A stretch of DNA of 44,117 bases, taken from positions 1 through 44,117 of the forward strand of contig DXHA01000051.1 in assembly GCA_019113675.1 (NCBI GenBank), written 5' to 3'. The notes under the pieces were generated by a model. It was not told where the DNA came from. It was given only the letters and a program-made list of their open reading frames with translations, and did no database searches. Shown here piece after piece: positions 7,782-16,406 of this stretch; the first letter of the stretch is position 1, and each line of letters begins with the position of its first letter. Origin of the DNA: Candidatus Yaniella excrementigallinarum. Lineage in GTDB: Bacteria > Actinomycetota > Actinomycetes > Actinomycetales > Micrococcaceae. A program made the position numbers and the translations under genes.

Positions 7782-9308
7782 GTGACTACAACAAAACCCC
7801 GCAAAGAAAAATTGTCCAGTCGCATATTTTCAATCATTGAACGACTTGGCAATAAGCTCCCAGACCCACTCGTATTATTCTTTAGCCTCGCCATAGTAGT
7901 AATCGGTCTTTCAGCACTCGCCAATTCTTTAGGCGCTAGCGTAGAGCATCCTCAAACAGGGGAAACAGAGCAGGTTAACAGCCTTCTGTCAGCAGGAGGA
8001 ATCCAGTTCATCCTTACCTCGATGTTGGATAACTTTACAGGCTTTGCCCCACTGGGGCTTGTCCTTGTTTTAATGCTCGGGATCGGACTTGTGGAGCAGG
8101 TCGGCTATTTGGACTACGCCGTTCGGATAAGCGTGAGCCGAGTTCCTTCAGGGCTTATACCGTATGTCGCTGTTTTGATTGGGATCATGGGAAATATCGC
8201 CTCCGATGCGGCCATGGTCTTAATCCCACCGCTCATGGCGTTAACCTTCTACAAGCTGGGAAGACACCCGATCGCTGGTATCGTGGCAGGATTTGCTGGA
8301 GCAGGCGCAGGGTTCACCGCAAATTTATTAGTTGTGGGTACAGATTCGCTGCTAGCCGGTATCACCACAGAAGCTGCACATATTGTCGACGACTCAATCA
8401 ATGTAGCTCCGGTAGCTAACTGGTACTTCAATATCGTCTGTGTATTCGCACTTACTATCGTTGGCGGACTAATCACTTCACGCGTCACGGAACGGCGTCT
8501 GGGTGTCTACGACGGGGAGGCTGTCGTTGACGAGAGTGAAAAAGAACCGACCAAAAGAGAATGGTATGCGTTTCTTCTCGCTTCAGGTGCCGGACTAATT
8601 TACGCAGCTCTCATTGCTGTCGCAGTAATCATTCCCACTAGCCCATTACGAGGCGAAGACGGTAGCGTTATCGAATCGCCGTTCATGGATGGGATTATCC
8701 CACTGCTCCTCGGTTTCTTTGTCACGGTGGGTCTGACATATGGGATCTACGTCGGAAATATCAAAAATACTGACGACGTCTCCAAACATATGTCAGCTGC
8801 AATAGCGAGCATGGGGACCTATATTGTGATGGTCTTTGCCATCGCACAATTTATTGAGTATTTCAACTGGCCCAACCTGGGACTGTGGGTTGCTGTCTCA
8901 GGTTCGGAAGCCCTAAAGAGCATCGGCTTTACAGGGCTTCTCCTGATTCTCACGTTTACTATATTTACGGTCGCTCTCAACCTGCTCATTACCTCCGGAA
9001 GTGCTCAATGGGCTCTGCAGGCTCCAGTCATGGTGCCCATGCTGATGCAGCTCGGCTATCACCCCGGATTCATTCAGGCTGCATACCGCATAGGCGATTC
9101 ATCAACCAATATCGTCACGCCGTTGTTTCCCTACATGCCGATCGTATTGGCCTACATGAAGCGTTACGATAAGGACGCAGGGATCGGGACATATGTTGCC
9201 TTGATGCTCCCGTACTCGATTGCATTCTTTATAACCTTCAATCTGCTTTTGTATGTCTTTGTATTCTTCGGGATTCCATTTGGTCCAGGTGTACCAGTTT
9301 ATTTATGA
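7782..9308 (+). CDS. AbgT-family transporter
   Basis: A 508-residue inner-membrane protein of the AbgT family, which imports p-aminobenzoyl-glutamate or, in some members, exports antimetabolites. The start RLGNKLPDPLVLFFSLAIVV is the family signature. The body holds at least ten hydrophobic segments, with the re-entrant-type stretches GAGAGFTANLLVVGTDSLLA and GDSSTNIVTPLFPYMPIVLA. The start is GTG 7782. The length matches AbgT (about 510). It follows the M20 hydrolase and probably shares its transcript, giving uptake plus cleavage. A role as exporter cannot be excluded, since AbgT members of both kinds look alike. Confidence 0.92.
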   Translation: MTTTKPRKEKLSSRIFSIIERLGNKLPDPLVLFFSLAIVVIGLSALANSLGASVEHPQTGETEQVNSLLSAGGIQFILTSMLDNFTGFAPLGLVLVLMLGIGLVEQVGYLDYAVRISVSRVPSGLIPYVAVLIGIMGNIASDAAMVLIPPLMALTFYKLGRHPIAGIVAGFAGAGAGFTANLLVVGTDSLLAGITTEAAHIVDDSINVAPVANWYFNIVCVFALTIVGGLITSRVTERRLGVYDGEAVVDESEKEPTKREWYAFLLASGAGLIYAALIAVAVIIPTSPLRGEDGSVIESPFMDGIIPLLLGFFVTVGLTYGIYVGNIKNTDDVSKHMSAAIASMGTYIVMVFAIAQFIEYFNWPNLGLWVAVSGSEALKSIGFTGLLLILTFTIFTVALNLLITSGSAQWALQAPVMVPMLMQLGYHPGFIQAAYRIGDSSTNIVTPLFPYMPIVLAYMKRYDKDAGIGTYVALMLPYSIAFFITFNLLLYVFVFFGIPFGPGVPVYL

Positions 9309-9728
9309 CTCTTAGTTTTTATCTATAAAATTGGACTGTATACTATAAGTCTCTGTACACTCTCTGATATTCAGAGGTGAAGTAAACGAAAACTCTCCGA
9401 ATGGCCTAACTGCATTCTTCCAAATTAAACGATGACCTGGAGAACCTGTTCTGATCGACACTGGTCGCTAAGATGGAACTGACCAGGATCAATAATGATG
9501 TGTACCAAGCTATTCAGGTCCTGACTATTACCTGGCTCCCTATGTCAACGAACGCAGCCGACACGATGAAGAACTTTCAGACTCGGTCACTCAATCAGTT
9601 CAGACCAGTCACTTCCAGCGTCACAGTTCTTGATCACCTCCACTGCATCAATGCGCTGTATGCATGTAGCGCACCAAAGTGCTATGAAAGGTGAGCAACC
9701 GTAGCGAGGACCTATGAGACATGGCCCA
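9309..9728. other. Intergenic region, no gene seen
   Basis: 420 bases without a credible gene. CTCTGA-TAT-TCAGAG at 9362-9376 is a perfect short inverted repeat 60 bases after abgT. It has no T-run, so it is not a typical terminator. A 73-codon frame at 9473-9694 has no recognisable features or SD. Confidence 0.4.
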
Positions 9729-10076
9729 TCAGCGCGGAAATATCAGACGCTGGTGCGGACCTTCCAGCCGAGCAACGGCAACTTTTACATCATTCAACTC
9801 GGCCTGTAATTGACCAATCCGCTCGTCCATTTTGTTGAACCGCTCGTCTACTTTATCGAAACGCTCATCCACTTTGTGGAAGCGTTCATATACCCTATCG
9901 AAGCGTTCATCCACTTTGTCGAATCGGACATCAACCTTATCGAATCGGACATCAACCTTATCGAATCGTTCGTCCATACGTCGGAGCAACCATGCCAAAC
10001 CAGCGAAGAAGCCACCGCCGAGGGTTATCAAAACACCGGCAGCAGCGAAGATAATCGAAATCACTTCGGCTGACAC
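9729..10076 (-). CDS. Membrane-anchored coiled-coil protein with heptad repeats
   Basis: About 115 residues. The N-terminus (VISIIFAAAGVLITLGGGFF) is a single transmembrane helix. It is followed by seven or eight seven-residue units of the type ERFDKVD (variants VRFDKVD, ERFHKVD, ERFNKMD), then a short helical tail. The repeats form a parallel coiled coil. The start is taken as GTG 10076, seven bases after GGAGG; ATG 10082 lies only one base from that SD. The DNA carries 21-bp tandem units, two of which are identical (9919-9960), so the repeat number can change by slippage. No enzyme motif is present. It resembles small DUF-type coiled-coil membrane proteins found near phage or stress genes; function is unknown. 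Confidence 0.7.
   Translation of the reverse strand: MSAEVISIIFAAAGVLITLGGGFFAGLAWLLRRMDERFDKVDVRFDKVDVRFDKVDERFDRVYERFHKVDERFDKVDERFNKMDERIGQLQAELNDVKVAVARLEGPHQRLIFPR
9919..9960. repeat. Exact 21-bp tandem duplication within coiled-coil gene
   Basis: TCGAATCGGACATCAACCTTA occurs twice in direct succession (9919-9939 and 9940-9960), with degenerate copies on either side from about 9840 to 9976. Each unit encodes one heptad on the minus strand. The exact identity suggests recent slippage or duplication. Confidence 0.85.
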
Positions 10077-10295
10077 GTACATACCTCCATTGTGCCCCAT
10101 GATCATGACCCTACGCCATCGAATCTAGATGCCGACAATCTTTGTAAAAGATATCGGCGTCCTTTTGTGGAAAACCGCTTGGAAGAGTTCTTCTGTGGAA
10201 CTTGGCGCAAGCTGTAACGCCTGGAGCAAATACAATGGTACGACTGCACACGAGTACATCTACGTACACTGGGCTCAGAATGTGAAAGGATTCGC

Positions 10296-11177
10296 TTAGG
10301 CCTCGGGGATGGGTGTCCCGTGGCTTTCCAAGGTGATACTCGACGGTTCAGGACCACTACGCGTTCCGGTATCCAACGCGTTAATCGCGTCAATCTCCTG
10401 ATCGGTCAACGTGAAATCAAAAACCTCAAAATTCTCTGTGATACGAGCTGGCTTCACGGATTTTGGAATCGCAGAGCGACCCTCCTGAATGTGCCAACGC
10501 AACATAACTTGAGCCGGACTTTTGCCGTGCTGTTCAGCAATGTTATTGAGTATCTCGTTATCCAGTGTCCTCTGCTGTCCGTTTCCGTAGATAGTTACAC
10601 CACCGATGGGCGACCACGCCTGGGTGATAATGCCGTGCTCGGCGTGCAATGCTTGCAACTGACGCTGTTGGAAATACGGATGAACTTCAATTTGGTTTAC
10701 CGCCGGAACCACGTCAATCTTCGTCAGGAAATCTGATAGCACTTCGGGCATGAAATTCGAAACGCCGATCGCCCGCACCTTGCCGGATGTATACAAACTT
10801 TCCATCGCCCGATATGCCTCCAAGGTGAGGTCAAAGTTTGAGGTCAGCGGCTGATGCAGCAGCAGTAGGTCGATGTAATCGACGTTGAGCTTTGCGGCAC
10901 TTTTTTCGAAACCGTGCAGCGCGGCATCATAACCATAATCACTGATCCACAGTTTGGTTTCGACAAAGACCTCGTCACGAGGAACATCAGCGGCAGCCAG
11001 CGCTTCGCCAACACCTTTTTCGTTGCCGTAGGCTGCGGCAGTATCAACGTGTCGATACCCGACACGCAATGCTTCCGCCACCGCCTCGGCGGTCTGGTCC
11101 GCGGGTGTTTGAAAGACCCCAAAACCCAGTACGGGAAGGGTCACATTATTGATCAGAATCAGGTTTGTATTTGCCAT
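10296..11177 (-). CDS. Aldo/keto reductase (2,5-diketogluconate reductase type)
   Basis: A 293-residue NADPH-dependent oxidoreductase of the AKR superfamily, cytosolic TIM barrel. The catalytic tetrad is visible: D45 and Y50 (HVDTAAAYGNE), K75 (FVETKLW) and H108 (LLLLHQP). The NADPH-binding C-terminal motif IPKSVKPARITENFEVFDF is present. Length and layout match AKR5-type reductases. Substrate cannot be told; these enzymes reduce many carbonyls. It stands alone on the minus strand, with a decayed aldehyde dehydrogenase upstream. A second AKR with its own MmyB regulator lies at 22976. No clear SD precedes ATG 11177. Confidence 0.92.
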   Translation of the reverse strand: MANTNLILINNVTLPVLGFGVFQTPADQTAEAVAEALRVGYRHVDTAAAYGNEKGVGEALAAADVPRDEVFVETKLWISDYGYDAALHGFEKSAAKLNVDYIDLLLLHQPLTSNFDLTLEAYRAMESLYTSGKVRAIGVSNFMPEVLSDFLTKIDVVPAVNQIEVHPYFQQRQLQALHAEHGIITQAWSPIGGVTIYGNGQQRTLDNEILNNIAEQHGKSPAQVMLRWHIQEGRSAIPKSVKPARITENFEVFDFTLTDQEIDAINALDTGTRSGPEPSSITLESHGTPIPEA

Positions 11178-11229
11178 ATTTTCGACGCTACGCGACGTTC
11201 CCGATTCAAGGGAGGAACTGCTATTACAC

Positions 11230-11800
11230 GCTTCAACGGACTCCCCTCGGACTGTGGAGACCTCTTTTGGGGTGCATTCCTCAATACCGGTCAGACCTCC
11301 CGCTGCGGAATCAAGCCCAGTTCGATATTGTCGATGAACTTGTCGACTCGGCTACGGCTGCTGGGGCTCGGGAGTTGTTGGGTGGCAATCCGGATCGCGA
11401 GGCGCCAGGTTTCTTCTATCCGACTACCCTGGTCGCCGATATTGATCCTGGGAACCCACTTGTTGTTGAAGAGCAATTCGACCCGGCCTTGCCGATCGTG
11501 ATGTATTCCACTGTAGATGAGGCCATCCAGTTGGCCAATGGTTTAGAGACCGGGCTGGGATCATCTGTGTGGGGTACCGACCGCGATGCCACTATCCGGG
11601 TGGCCGCCCGATTGGAAGCCGGGACCACTTGGACCAACGGCCACGGAGGAGTAGACCCGCGCATCCCCTTCGGAGGTGCCAAGCAGTCCGGGTATGGTCT
11701 CGAGTTCGGGCCCATGGCCTCAAGCAACTTGGCCAGCCCACGTCATCGTCAGCTAAGCAACGGACCCACGAATGCCCTGGCGACCAGCAGTTTGCTTCCA
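11230..11800 (+). pseudogene. Aldehyde dehydrogenase C-terminal remnant
   Basis: Pieces of the catalytic and C-terminal parts of an NAD(P)+-dependent aldehyde dehydrogenase in several frames. One frame has DLFWGAFLNTGQT, the block just before the catalytic Cys. Another has FDIVDELVDSATAAGARELL and FFYPTTLVADIDPGNPLVVE, then GLGSSVWGTDRDATIRVAAR and FGGAKQSGYGLEFGP. After about 11710 the frame shifts again to GLKQLGQPT. The expected GQTC is replaced by GQTSRCG at a deletion junction. The N-terminal cofactor domain is gone. The gene is dead and lies between the reductase and its possible regulator. Confidence 0.8.
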
Positions 11801-11845
11801 AGACCAGGAATCAGTGCACCGAATAAGGAACTGCTGGTGAAACCA

Positions 11846-12727
11846 TTATGTGCGGCGCGGGCGATCGTCGCTTAGCAGATCGTCGGGGATAGCAACGCTG
11901 CCTAACAGTTTGAGACGCTCTTCCGTGACAGAGCCTGGTTCGGCTGTGAAAGCAAACATAAACCAGTCTGGATTGGCTGGTAAGTCCATCGCCTGGTAGT
12001 CCAACTCCAGATCGCCAACTACTGGGTGATGAATGCGCTTGAGGCCCTCGCGGTGGTGGCGCACATCGTGTTTTGCCCACCGGTATCGGAACGCATCGCT
12101 ACGTGTAACCAGTTCACCGATAAGGTCGGTGAGTCTTTTGTCCAGTGGGTTCTGTCCGGCGTAGGTGCGCAACGTTGCGACGATGTTATCGGCGTTGCGT
12201 TCCCAGTCGGGGAAGAAGATATGTGCGGCAGGGCTTAGAAATGTAAACCGTGCGGTATTCGCCTTGGTGGACGGTTCATCCAGTACCGGCGCGTATAGAG
12301 CACGGCCCAGAGGATTCGCGGCCACGAAATCTAGCCGTCTGTCGCGTACCCACATCGGTGCACCGGTAACAGCGTCCAAAAAGCGCTGCAACGTGGGTTT
12401 CACGTTCTGTTCAGCCTGCCTGTTCCGCCGCGATCGTGGCCGTTTGGGACCGGCGGCCCGGGCAAGATCGGCGAGATGATCGGTTTCGGCCTCGTCTAGC
12501 TGAAGCGCCCGAGCTAGGGCATCAAGTACCTCATAGGACACCCCGCGTAAGTTTCCGCGCTCCATACGGGCATAGTACTCAACGCTGACACCGGTGAGCA
12601 TCGCCAGTTCTTCACGACGCAACCCGGGCACCCTGCGGCGACCACCGCCAATAATGCCTGCCTGCTCTGGGGTAATCCGATCTCGTCGGCTGCGAAGGAA
12701 ATCGGTGACCTCTTTTTTGTGATCCAT
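11846..12727 (-). CDS. XRE-family regulator with MmyB-like ligand domain
   Basis: A 293-residue DNA-binding regulator. The N-terminal HTH (about residues 30-75) reads LRREELAMLTGVSVEYYARM, the actinobacterial MmyB signature. The C-terminal half (about 110-290) is the PAS-like MmyB ligand domain, ending FAFTAEPGSVTEERLKLLGS. Regulators of this family usually control neighbouring oxidoreductases or transporters. Here the DHA2 exporter gene is directly upstream on the same strand, and a reductase lies downstream. A TATCGT hexamer ends seven bases before the ATG, so the mRNA may be leaderless. A paralogue with the same layout is at 23849-24724, also beside a reductase. Confidence 0.88.
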   Translation of the reverse strand: MDHKKEVTDFLRSRRDRITPEQAGIIGGGRRRVPGLRREELAMLTGVSVEYYARMERGNLRGVSYEVLDALARALQLDEAETDHLADLARAAGPKRPRSRRNRQAEQNVKPTLQRFLDAVTGAPMWVRDRRLDFVAANPLGRALYAPVLDEPSTKANTARFTFLSPAAHIFFPDWERNADNIVATLRTYAGQNPLDKRLTDLIGELVTRSDAFRYRWAKHDVRHHREGLKRIHHPVVGDLELDYQAMDLPANPDWFMFAFTAEPGSVTEERLKLLGSVAIPDDLLSDDRPRRT

Positions 12728-12849
12728 GGGACCAACGATAGTCAGCTTTCAGCCCCGTTGGGAGGAACTGGGAGTGCATGGATAACTGGTTCCTCCTACC
12801 ACAGGCATGGGCTTAGCAAAAGTTTTGTCTTGGCCTATTGTGTGGCCGT

Positions 12850-14319
12850 TCATGCGATGGGCTCCTTTCGGCGAGTTCGCAGTTCTCCTGGAATAATGAG
12901 TGCAGCAGTAGCAAGTACGGCAAGACCAAGCATGACAGTGCCGCCCATAAAACTACCGACCACTTGATCTTCAAAGCTGACCGCACCCGCCGCCACCGAT
13001 GTGAGAACGGCAACCCCCAGCGTGCTTCCTAGCTGATGGGCTGTGTTGACCAGCCCTGAAGCTGCCCCGGCGTCTTCGGTTCTGGCACCGGCAATCCCTG
13101 CAGCAGTGAGGGGCCCAAAAGCTATCCCCTGTCCGATCCCGAGCAGAATGAGTGGGCCGGCTGTCCCAACCATAAATGAGCTATCCGGACGAATTTGAGT
13201 TATCCATCCCATGGCAGCTGTGGCAATGACTAGCCCAGTGGTGACCAGAGCAGCGTTACCAAAACGGGCGGTGAGTCGAGGTACGCTCAAAGACACCGTA
13301 AGTTGGACCAGACTCATCGGTAAGAATCCAAGTCCTGCCATCAGTGGGCTCCACCCATAGACGTCCTGGAAATACTGGGTACCAAAGAAATAAAAGGCAA
13401 TCATGGTGCCGGCAAACAACAGCCGGGCAATCGCGGCGCCAGATCGCTGAGCACTTGCAAAGAGCCGCAGGGGCATGATTGGTTCCTTAGCGCGCCATTC
13501 AGTGATGACAAATATTGCCAAGACCACCACACCGGCCAAGATTGGAACATATGTCTGAGGTGCCATCCACCCGTGCTCACCGACATTGAGCACACCATAG
13601 ACTAGCGCCCCCATCCCAAGCGTTGAAGTGATCGCACCAATCACATCGAATCTGCCTCTAACACTGTCAAAGACCGGCAGCCTTAGCAGCGCTGCGATTA
13701 CCAATAATGCAACCAGGGGCACGTTGAGGAAGAATCCAGCCCGCCAAGACACCCACGAAGCCAACGCACCACCGATCACCATACCTAAGCTGGCCCCGAT
13801 CCCCGCGGTGGTGCCATAGGCAGCCACTGCACGGGTGCGTGGCGGGCCTGCCGGGAATATCGCTGTGATCAGCGAAAGCGACGATGGAGCAACAATGGCG
13901 GCGCCGACGCCTTGAAACGCACGGGCCCCAATCAACCAAATCTGCGTTTCTGCAGCGCCCACCATAAAGGAGGCGCTACCGAAAAGGACCAAACCGATCA
14001 CGAAAACTCGGCGTCGGCCCAGCAGATCGCCTACTCGTGCACCCAGGGGCAAGAGTCCACCAAATATTAACGTAAAAGCGTTCTGTGCCCAAGCCATACC
14101 GTTTGCAGATAGCCCCATTTCAGCACGGATCTGTGGTAGCCCGGTAAAAATTATCGAGTTATTTAACACGATCATGAAATAGCTGACGAGGATAATGCCC
14201 AGAATAATGCCTGAATGAGGAGGCATTTCTGTGGGCTCCGGTTGGCCCGCTTCGAAGATGGACCGTTCCTCTTTTACGGGGGCGTCAACGGATGCACTAT
14301 CAATTGCAGGTTTTGGCAT
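12850..14319 (-). CDS. MFS multidrug exporter, DHA2 type (14 TM)
   Basis: An inner-membrane drug/H+ antiporter of the 14-helix DHA2 family. The first helix starts IILGIILVSYFMIVLNNSII. Motif A is seen as GARVGDLLGRRRVFVIGLVL, and the antiporter motif C as GIGASLGMVIGGALASW. The length is 489 residues from the likely ATG at 14319 (MPKPAIDS); the frame is open further upstream to 14391, but the extra residues look non-coding. The XRE regulator gene lies 120 bases downstream, and the SDR gene is divergent. Drug or solvent export is the family role; the substrate is unknown. Confidence 0.88.
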   Translation of the reverse strand: MPKPAIDSASVDAPVKEERSIFEAGQPEPTEMPPHSGIILGIILVSYFMIVLNNSIIFTGLPQIRAEMGLSANGMAWAQNAFTLIFGGLLPLGARVGDLLGRRRVFVIGLVLFGSASFMVGAAETQIWLIGARAFQGVGAAIVAPSSLSLITAIFPAGPPRTRAVAAYGTTAGIGASLGMVIGGALASWVSWRAGFFLNVPLVALLVIAALLRLPVFDSVRGRFDVIGAITSTLGMGALVYGVLNVGEHGWMAPQTYVPILAGVVVLAIFVITEWRAKEPIMPLRLFASAQRSGAAIARLLFAGTMIAFYFFGTQYFQDVYGWSPLMAGLGFLPMSLVQLTVSLSVPRLTARFGNAALVTTGLVIATAAMGWITQIRPDSSFMVGTAGPLILLGIGQGIAFGPLTAAGIAGARTEDAGAASGLVNTAHQLGSTLGVAVLTSVAAGAVSFEDQVVGSFMGGTVMLGLAVLATAALIIPGELRTRRKEPIA

Positions 14320-14371
14320 ATCAGTAAGCTCACGCGCTTCTATCTTCCAAAGGAAGGGTGCGACAAGTCGC

Positions 14372-14442
14372 GTACTGACAGTACACCCCACATTGTCACA
14401 GACCGGTCTAGCCTGGCCTGTAGATCGTTCGTATACGGACGA
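14372..14442. promoter_or_regulatory. Two palindromes in exporter/SDR divergent promoter region
   Basis: GTACTG-A-CAGTAC (14372-14384) is perfect. TCGTTCGTATACGGACGA (14425-14442) is an 18-bp palindrome with one mismatched pair around CGTATACG. Both lie between the divergent starts at 14319 and 14491, so they are good operator candidates. The second looks like a TetR-type site, although no TetR gene is in view; the MmyB regulator nearby is the alternative binder. Confidence 0.45.
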
Positions 14443-14490
14443 CCGAAATATCAGACTTTTCTAACCGTACGATCCTCAAGGAGGAAACAC

Positions 14491-15249
14491 TTGTCTGATT
14501 CAACTCAAACACCCCAAGTGCTGATTATCGGTGCCACAGGAACCATTGGCCGCCACTGCGTTACTGCGGCAAAGAATGCGGGGCTGCAACCCCGGGCTAT
14601 GGTGCGTGATATTGCCAAAGCCGAAAAACTGTTTGCAGATATCGAGCTAGTCTACGGTGATCTAGAAGACCCATCATCTTTGGCTACCGCGTTGCAAGAG
14701 GTCTCACTGATCGTGATGACCCACGGTGCACCGGGAGAAGCTGACGCAGGGGAACGCATTGATTATGGCGGCATGCTCAACGTCCTAAACGCGCTTGGTA
14801 CACAACAGCCACGCGTTGCATTGATGTCTTCAGTCTATGCAACCCGAACAGATGTCCCCGGTGCTAATCCTTGGAAACGTCGTGCTGAACGCTTGCTACG
14901 TACCAGCGGTTTGGAATATACAATAGTTCGCCCCGGCTGGTTCGATCATGCCGAACCCAACGAAAAACAGCTGGTGTTGGAACAGGGAGGCACTCTCGAT
15001 GGTGGTATCGCACGCCGGCAAATTGCTGAGGTTTTGATCCGCAGTCTGATCACCGACAGCGCCCGCAACAAAACATTTGAACTGGTGGCACGTGATGGAG
15101 AGCAACAAACCAACTGGAATGAACTCATCGCTCCGCTGCGCCCCGATCAGCCCGGAGAACTCGATGGTGCCTTGGACCCGCAAAACCTCCCCGTCCAGGA
15201 TGAGCCGCAATCGATTCAACACGACCTTGATACGATCCGACGCAGCTAA
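14491..15249 (+). CDS. NAD(P)H-binding SDR-family protein (NmrA-like)
   Basis: A 252-residue atypical short-chain dehydrogenase/reductase. The Rossmann glycine motif is near the start, LIIGATGTIGRHC (about residues 9-21). Later motifs are VALMSSVYATR and TIVRPGWFDH. The catalytic YxxxK is not evident, so it may bind cofactor as a sensor or act on an unusual substrate. I start it at TTG 14491, preceded six bases earlier by a strong AAGGAGG (14478-14484); the open frame upstream crosses the promoter region. It is divergent from the DHA2 exporter and followed by a good terminator. Substrate unknown. Confidence 0.82.
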   Translation: MSDSTQTPQVLIIGATGTIGRHCVTAAKNAGLQPRAMVRDIAKAEKLFADIELVYGDLEDPSSLATALQEVSLIVMTHGAPGEADAGERIDYGGMLNVLNALGTQQPRVALMSSVYATRTDVPGANPWKRRAERLLRTSGLEYTIVRPGWFDHAEPNEKQLVLEQGGTLDGGIARRQIAEVLIRSLITDSARNKTFELVARDGEQQTNWNELIAPLRPDQPGELDGALDPQNLPVQDEPQSIQHDLDTIRRS

Positions 15250-15265
15250 AACGTAGGTTTGACGA

Positions 15266-15295
15266 GGCTGCCCACCGCGATGGTGGGCGGCTTTT
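15266..15295 (+). terminator. Rho-independent terminator after SDR gene
   Basis: GCCCACC (15270-15276) pairs with GGTGGGC (15282-15288); one mismatch outside the stem is followed by further pairing (GC...GC). The loop is about five bases, and CTTTT follows at 15291-15295. It ends the SDR transcript. Confidence 0.8.
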
Positions 15296-15296
15296 C

Positions 15297-15766
15297 CGCA
15301 TTTCTTAGTCAAGTTCGAGGCTTCGTAGAGATGCACTCGGACTAGTGGAACGCCCCGTGAGATTCTGCAGCCTTTGGTGCTGGTCGGTGAACTTTGGTTC
15401 TGCGGTGGCAGATTGAAAAGAAGCCCTGACAGTGCTGCAGATCTCCGAGACAACGACCCTGGTTCCGGCCCAGACAAGCATCGGTCACAAGCACTGTGAC
15501 ACCCAGTCTAGACATTGGCGATCTCGGTGCCGGCGCTGTATTGAACCACCGTATAGCCGTCAATACGTGGCAAGGTATCGATGTGCCGCAATTACCACCA
15601 GGAGTCTCTCGCATGCGCAACTTCTCTATTCGTTTTGATACTCACGACCGATTCAGTCACCTTCTAGGGACGCTGTCGAATGATAGCGTCGAAACCTACG
15701 AGGGGGCTCACTTCAAGGATCCTTCATGACGAGGCCCATCGGCGAATAGTTAGAAGACAAATTATT
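15297..15766. other. Intergenic region, no gene seen
   Basis: 470 bases without recognisable coding. A 77-codon open frame at 15496-15729 has no SD or family resemblance. The promoter of the methyltransferase at 15767 should be in the right-hand part. Confidence 0.4.
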
Positions 15767-16390
15767 ATGAATGCAGAACACTGGGATGACCGCTACAACC
15801 AAGCCAAAGGTGACGGCGCCGGGCTGTGGGCCGCACAACCTCACCAACAACTCCAACAGATTGCCGGCGAGCTGTCTCCTGGACGAGCCCTAGATCTGGC
15901 GACTGGAGATGGACGTAATGCAATCTGGTTGGCGCACCACGGATGGCAGGTGACCGCCGTTGATTTTTCAGCTGCTGGACTGGATATCGCACGACAACGC
16001 GGCGCGGCCGAGAAAGTGTCGGTTGATTGGAAGTTGGCCGACGTGACCCAGTGGACGCCGGAGCAACTATTTGATTTGGTGACCATCACGTACCTACACC
16101 TAGCCGACGATATGAATGCCACAGTGATACAGCGTGCTTCACAATGGGTGGCTCCCGGCGGGACACTGCTGGTGATCGGCCACGATAAAGACAACATTGC
16201 CCATGGTACTGGTGGACCGCAAGATCCAGCTGTACTGTACAGTCCAGAAATGCTGCGTGCCGCCACCTCGCTGCACATCGTTGCTGCACAACAGGTCACT
16301 CGAGATACCACAACTGATCCAGAGGGACCACAAGACAGTGGCAGTGCCGCAATCGATACGCTATTGCATGCAGTCAACCCTGCTAGCTGA
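15767..16390 (+). CDS. Class I SAM-dependent methyltransferase
   Basis: A 207-residue cytosolic methyltransferase. Motif I is ALDLATGDGRNAIWLAHHGW, followed by VTAVDFSAAG with the acidic residue that binds the SAM ribose. LADVTQWTPEQLFDLVTITY covers motifs II-III. The opening (N-AEHWDDRYNQAKGDGAGLW) is the TehB/thiopurine-methyltransferase-like cap. ATG 15767 is the family start; the frame extends upstream without a better one, and the SD is weak. The substrate is unknown. It is convergent with the sugar-transport operon. Confidence 0.85.
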   Translation: MNAEHWDDRYNQAKGDGAGLWAAQPHQQLQQIAGELSPGRALDLATGDGRNAIWLAHHGWQVTAVDFSAAGLDIARQRGAAEKVSVDWKLADVTQWTPEQLFDLVTITYLHLADDMNATVIQRASQWVAPGGTLLVIGHDKDNIAHGTGGPQDPAVLYSPEMLRAATSLHIVAAQQVTRDTTTDPEGPQDSGSAAIDTLLHAVNPAS

Positions 16391-16406
16391 GACTAGCTGG
16401 ACCACA

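Noticed and set aside
9473..9694. Open frame of 73 codons after abgT
   Set aside because: No SD, no family resemblance and no neighbour support.
9833..9976. CRISPR array, because of regular 21-bp units
   Set aside because: The units are contiguous with no spacers, and they encode heptads of a coiled coil.
15496..15729. Open frame of 77 codons before the methyltransferase
   Set aside because: No SD and no recognisable motif; likely chance.
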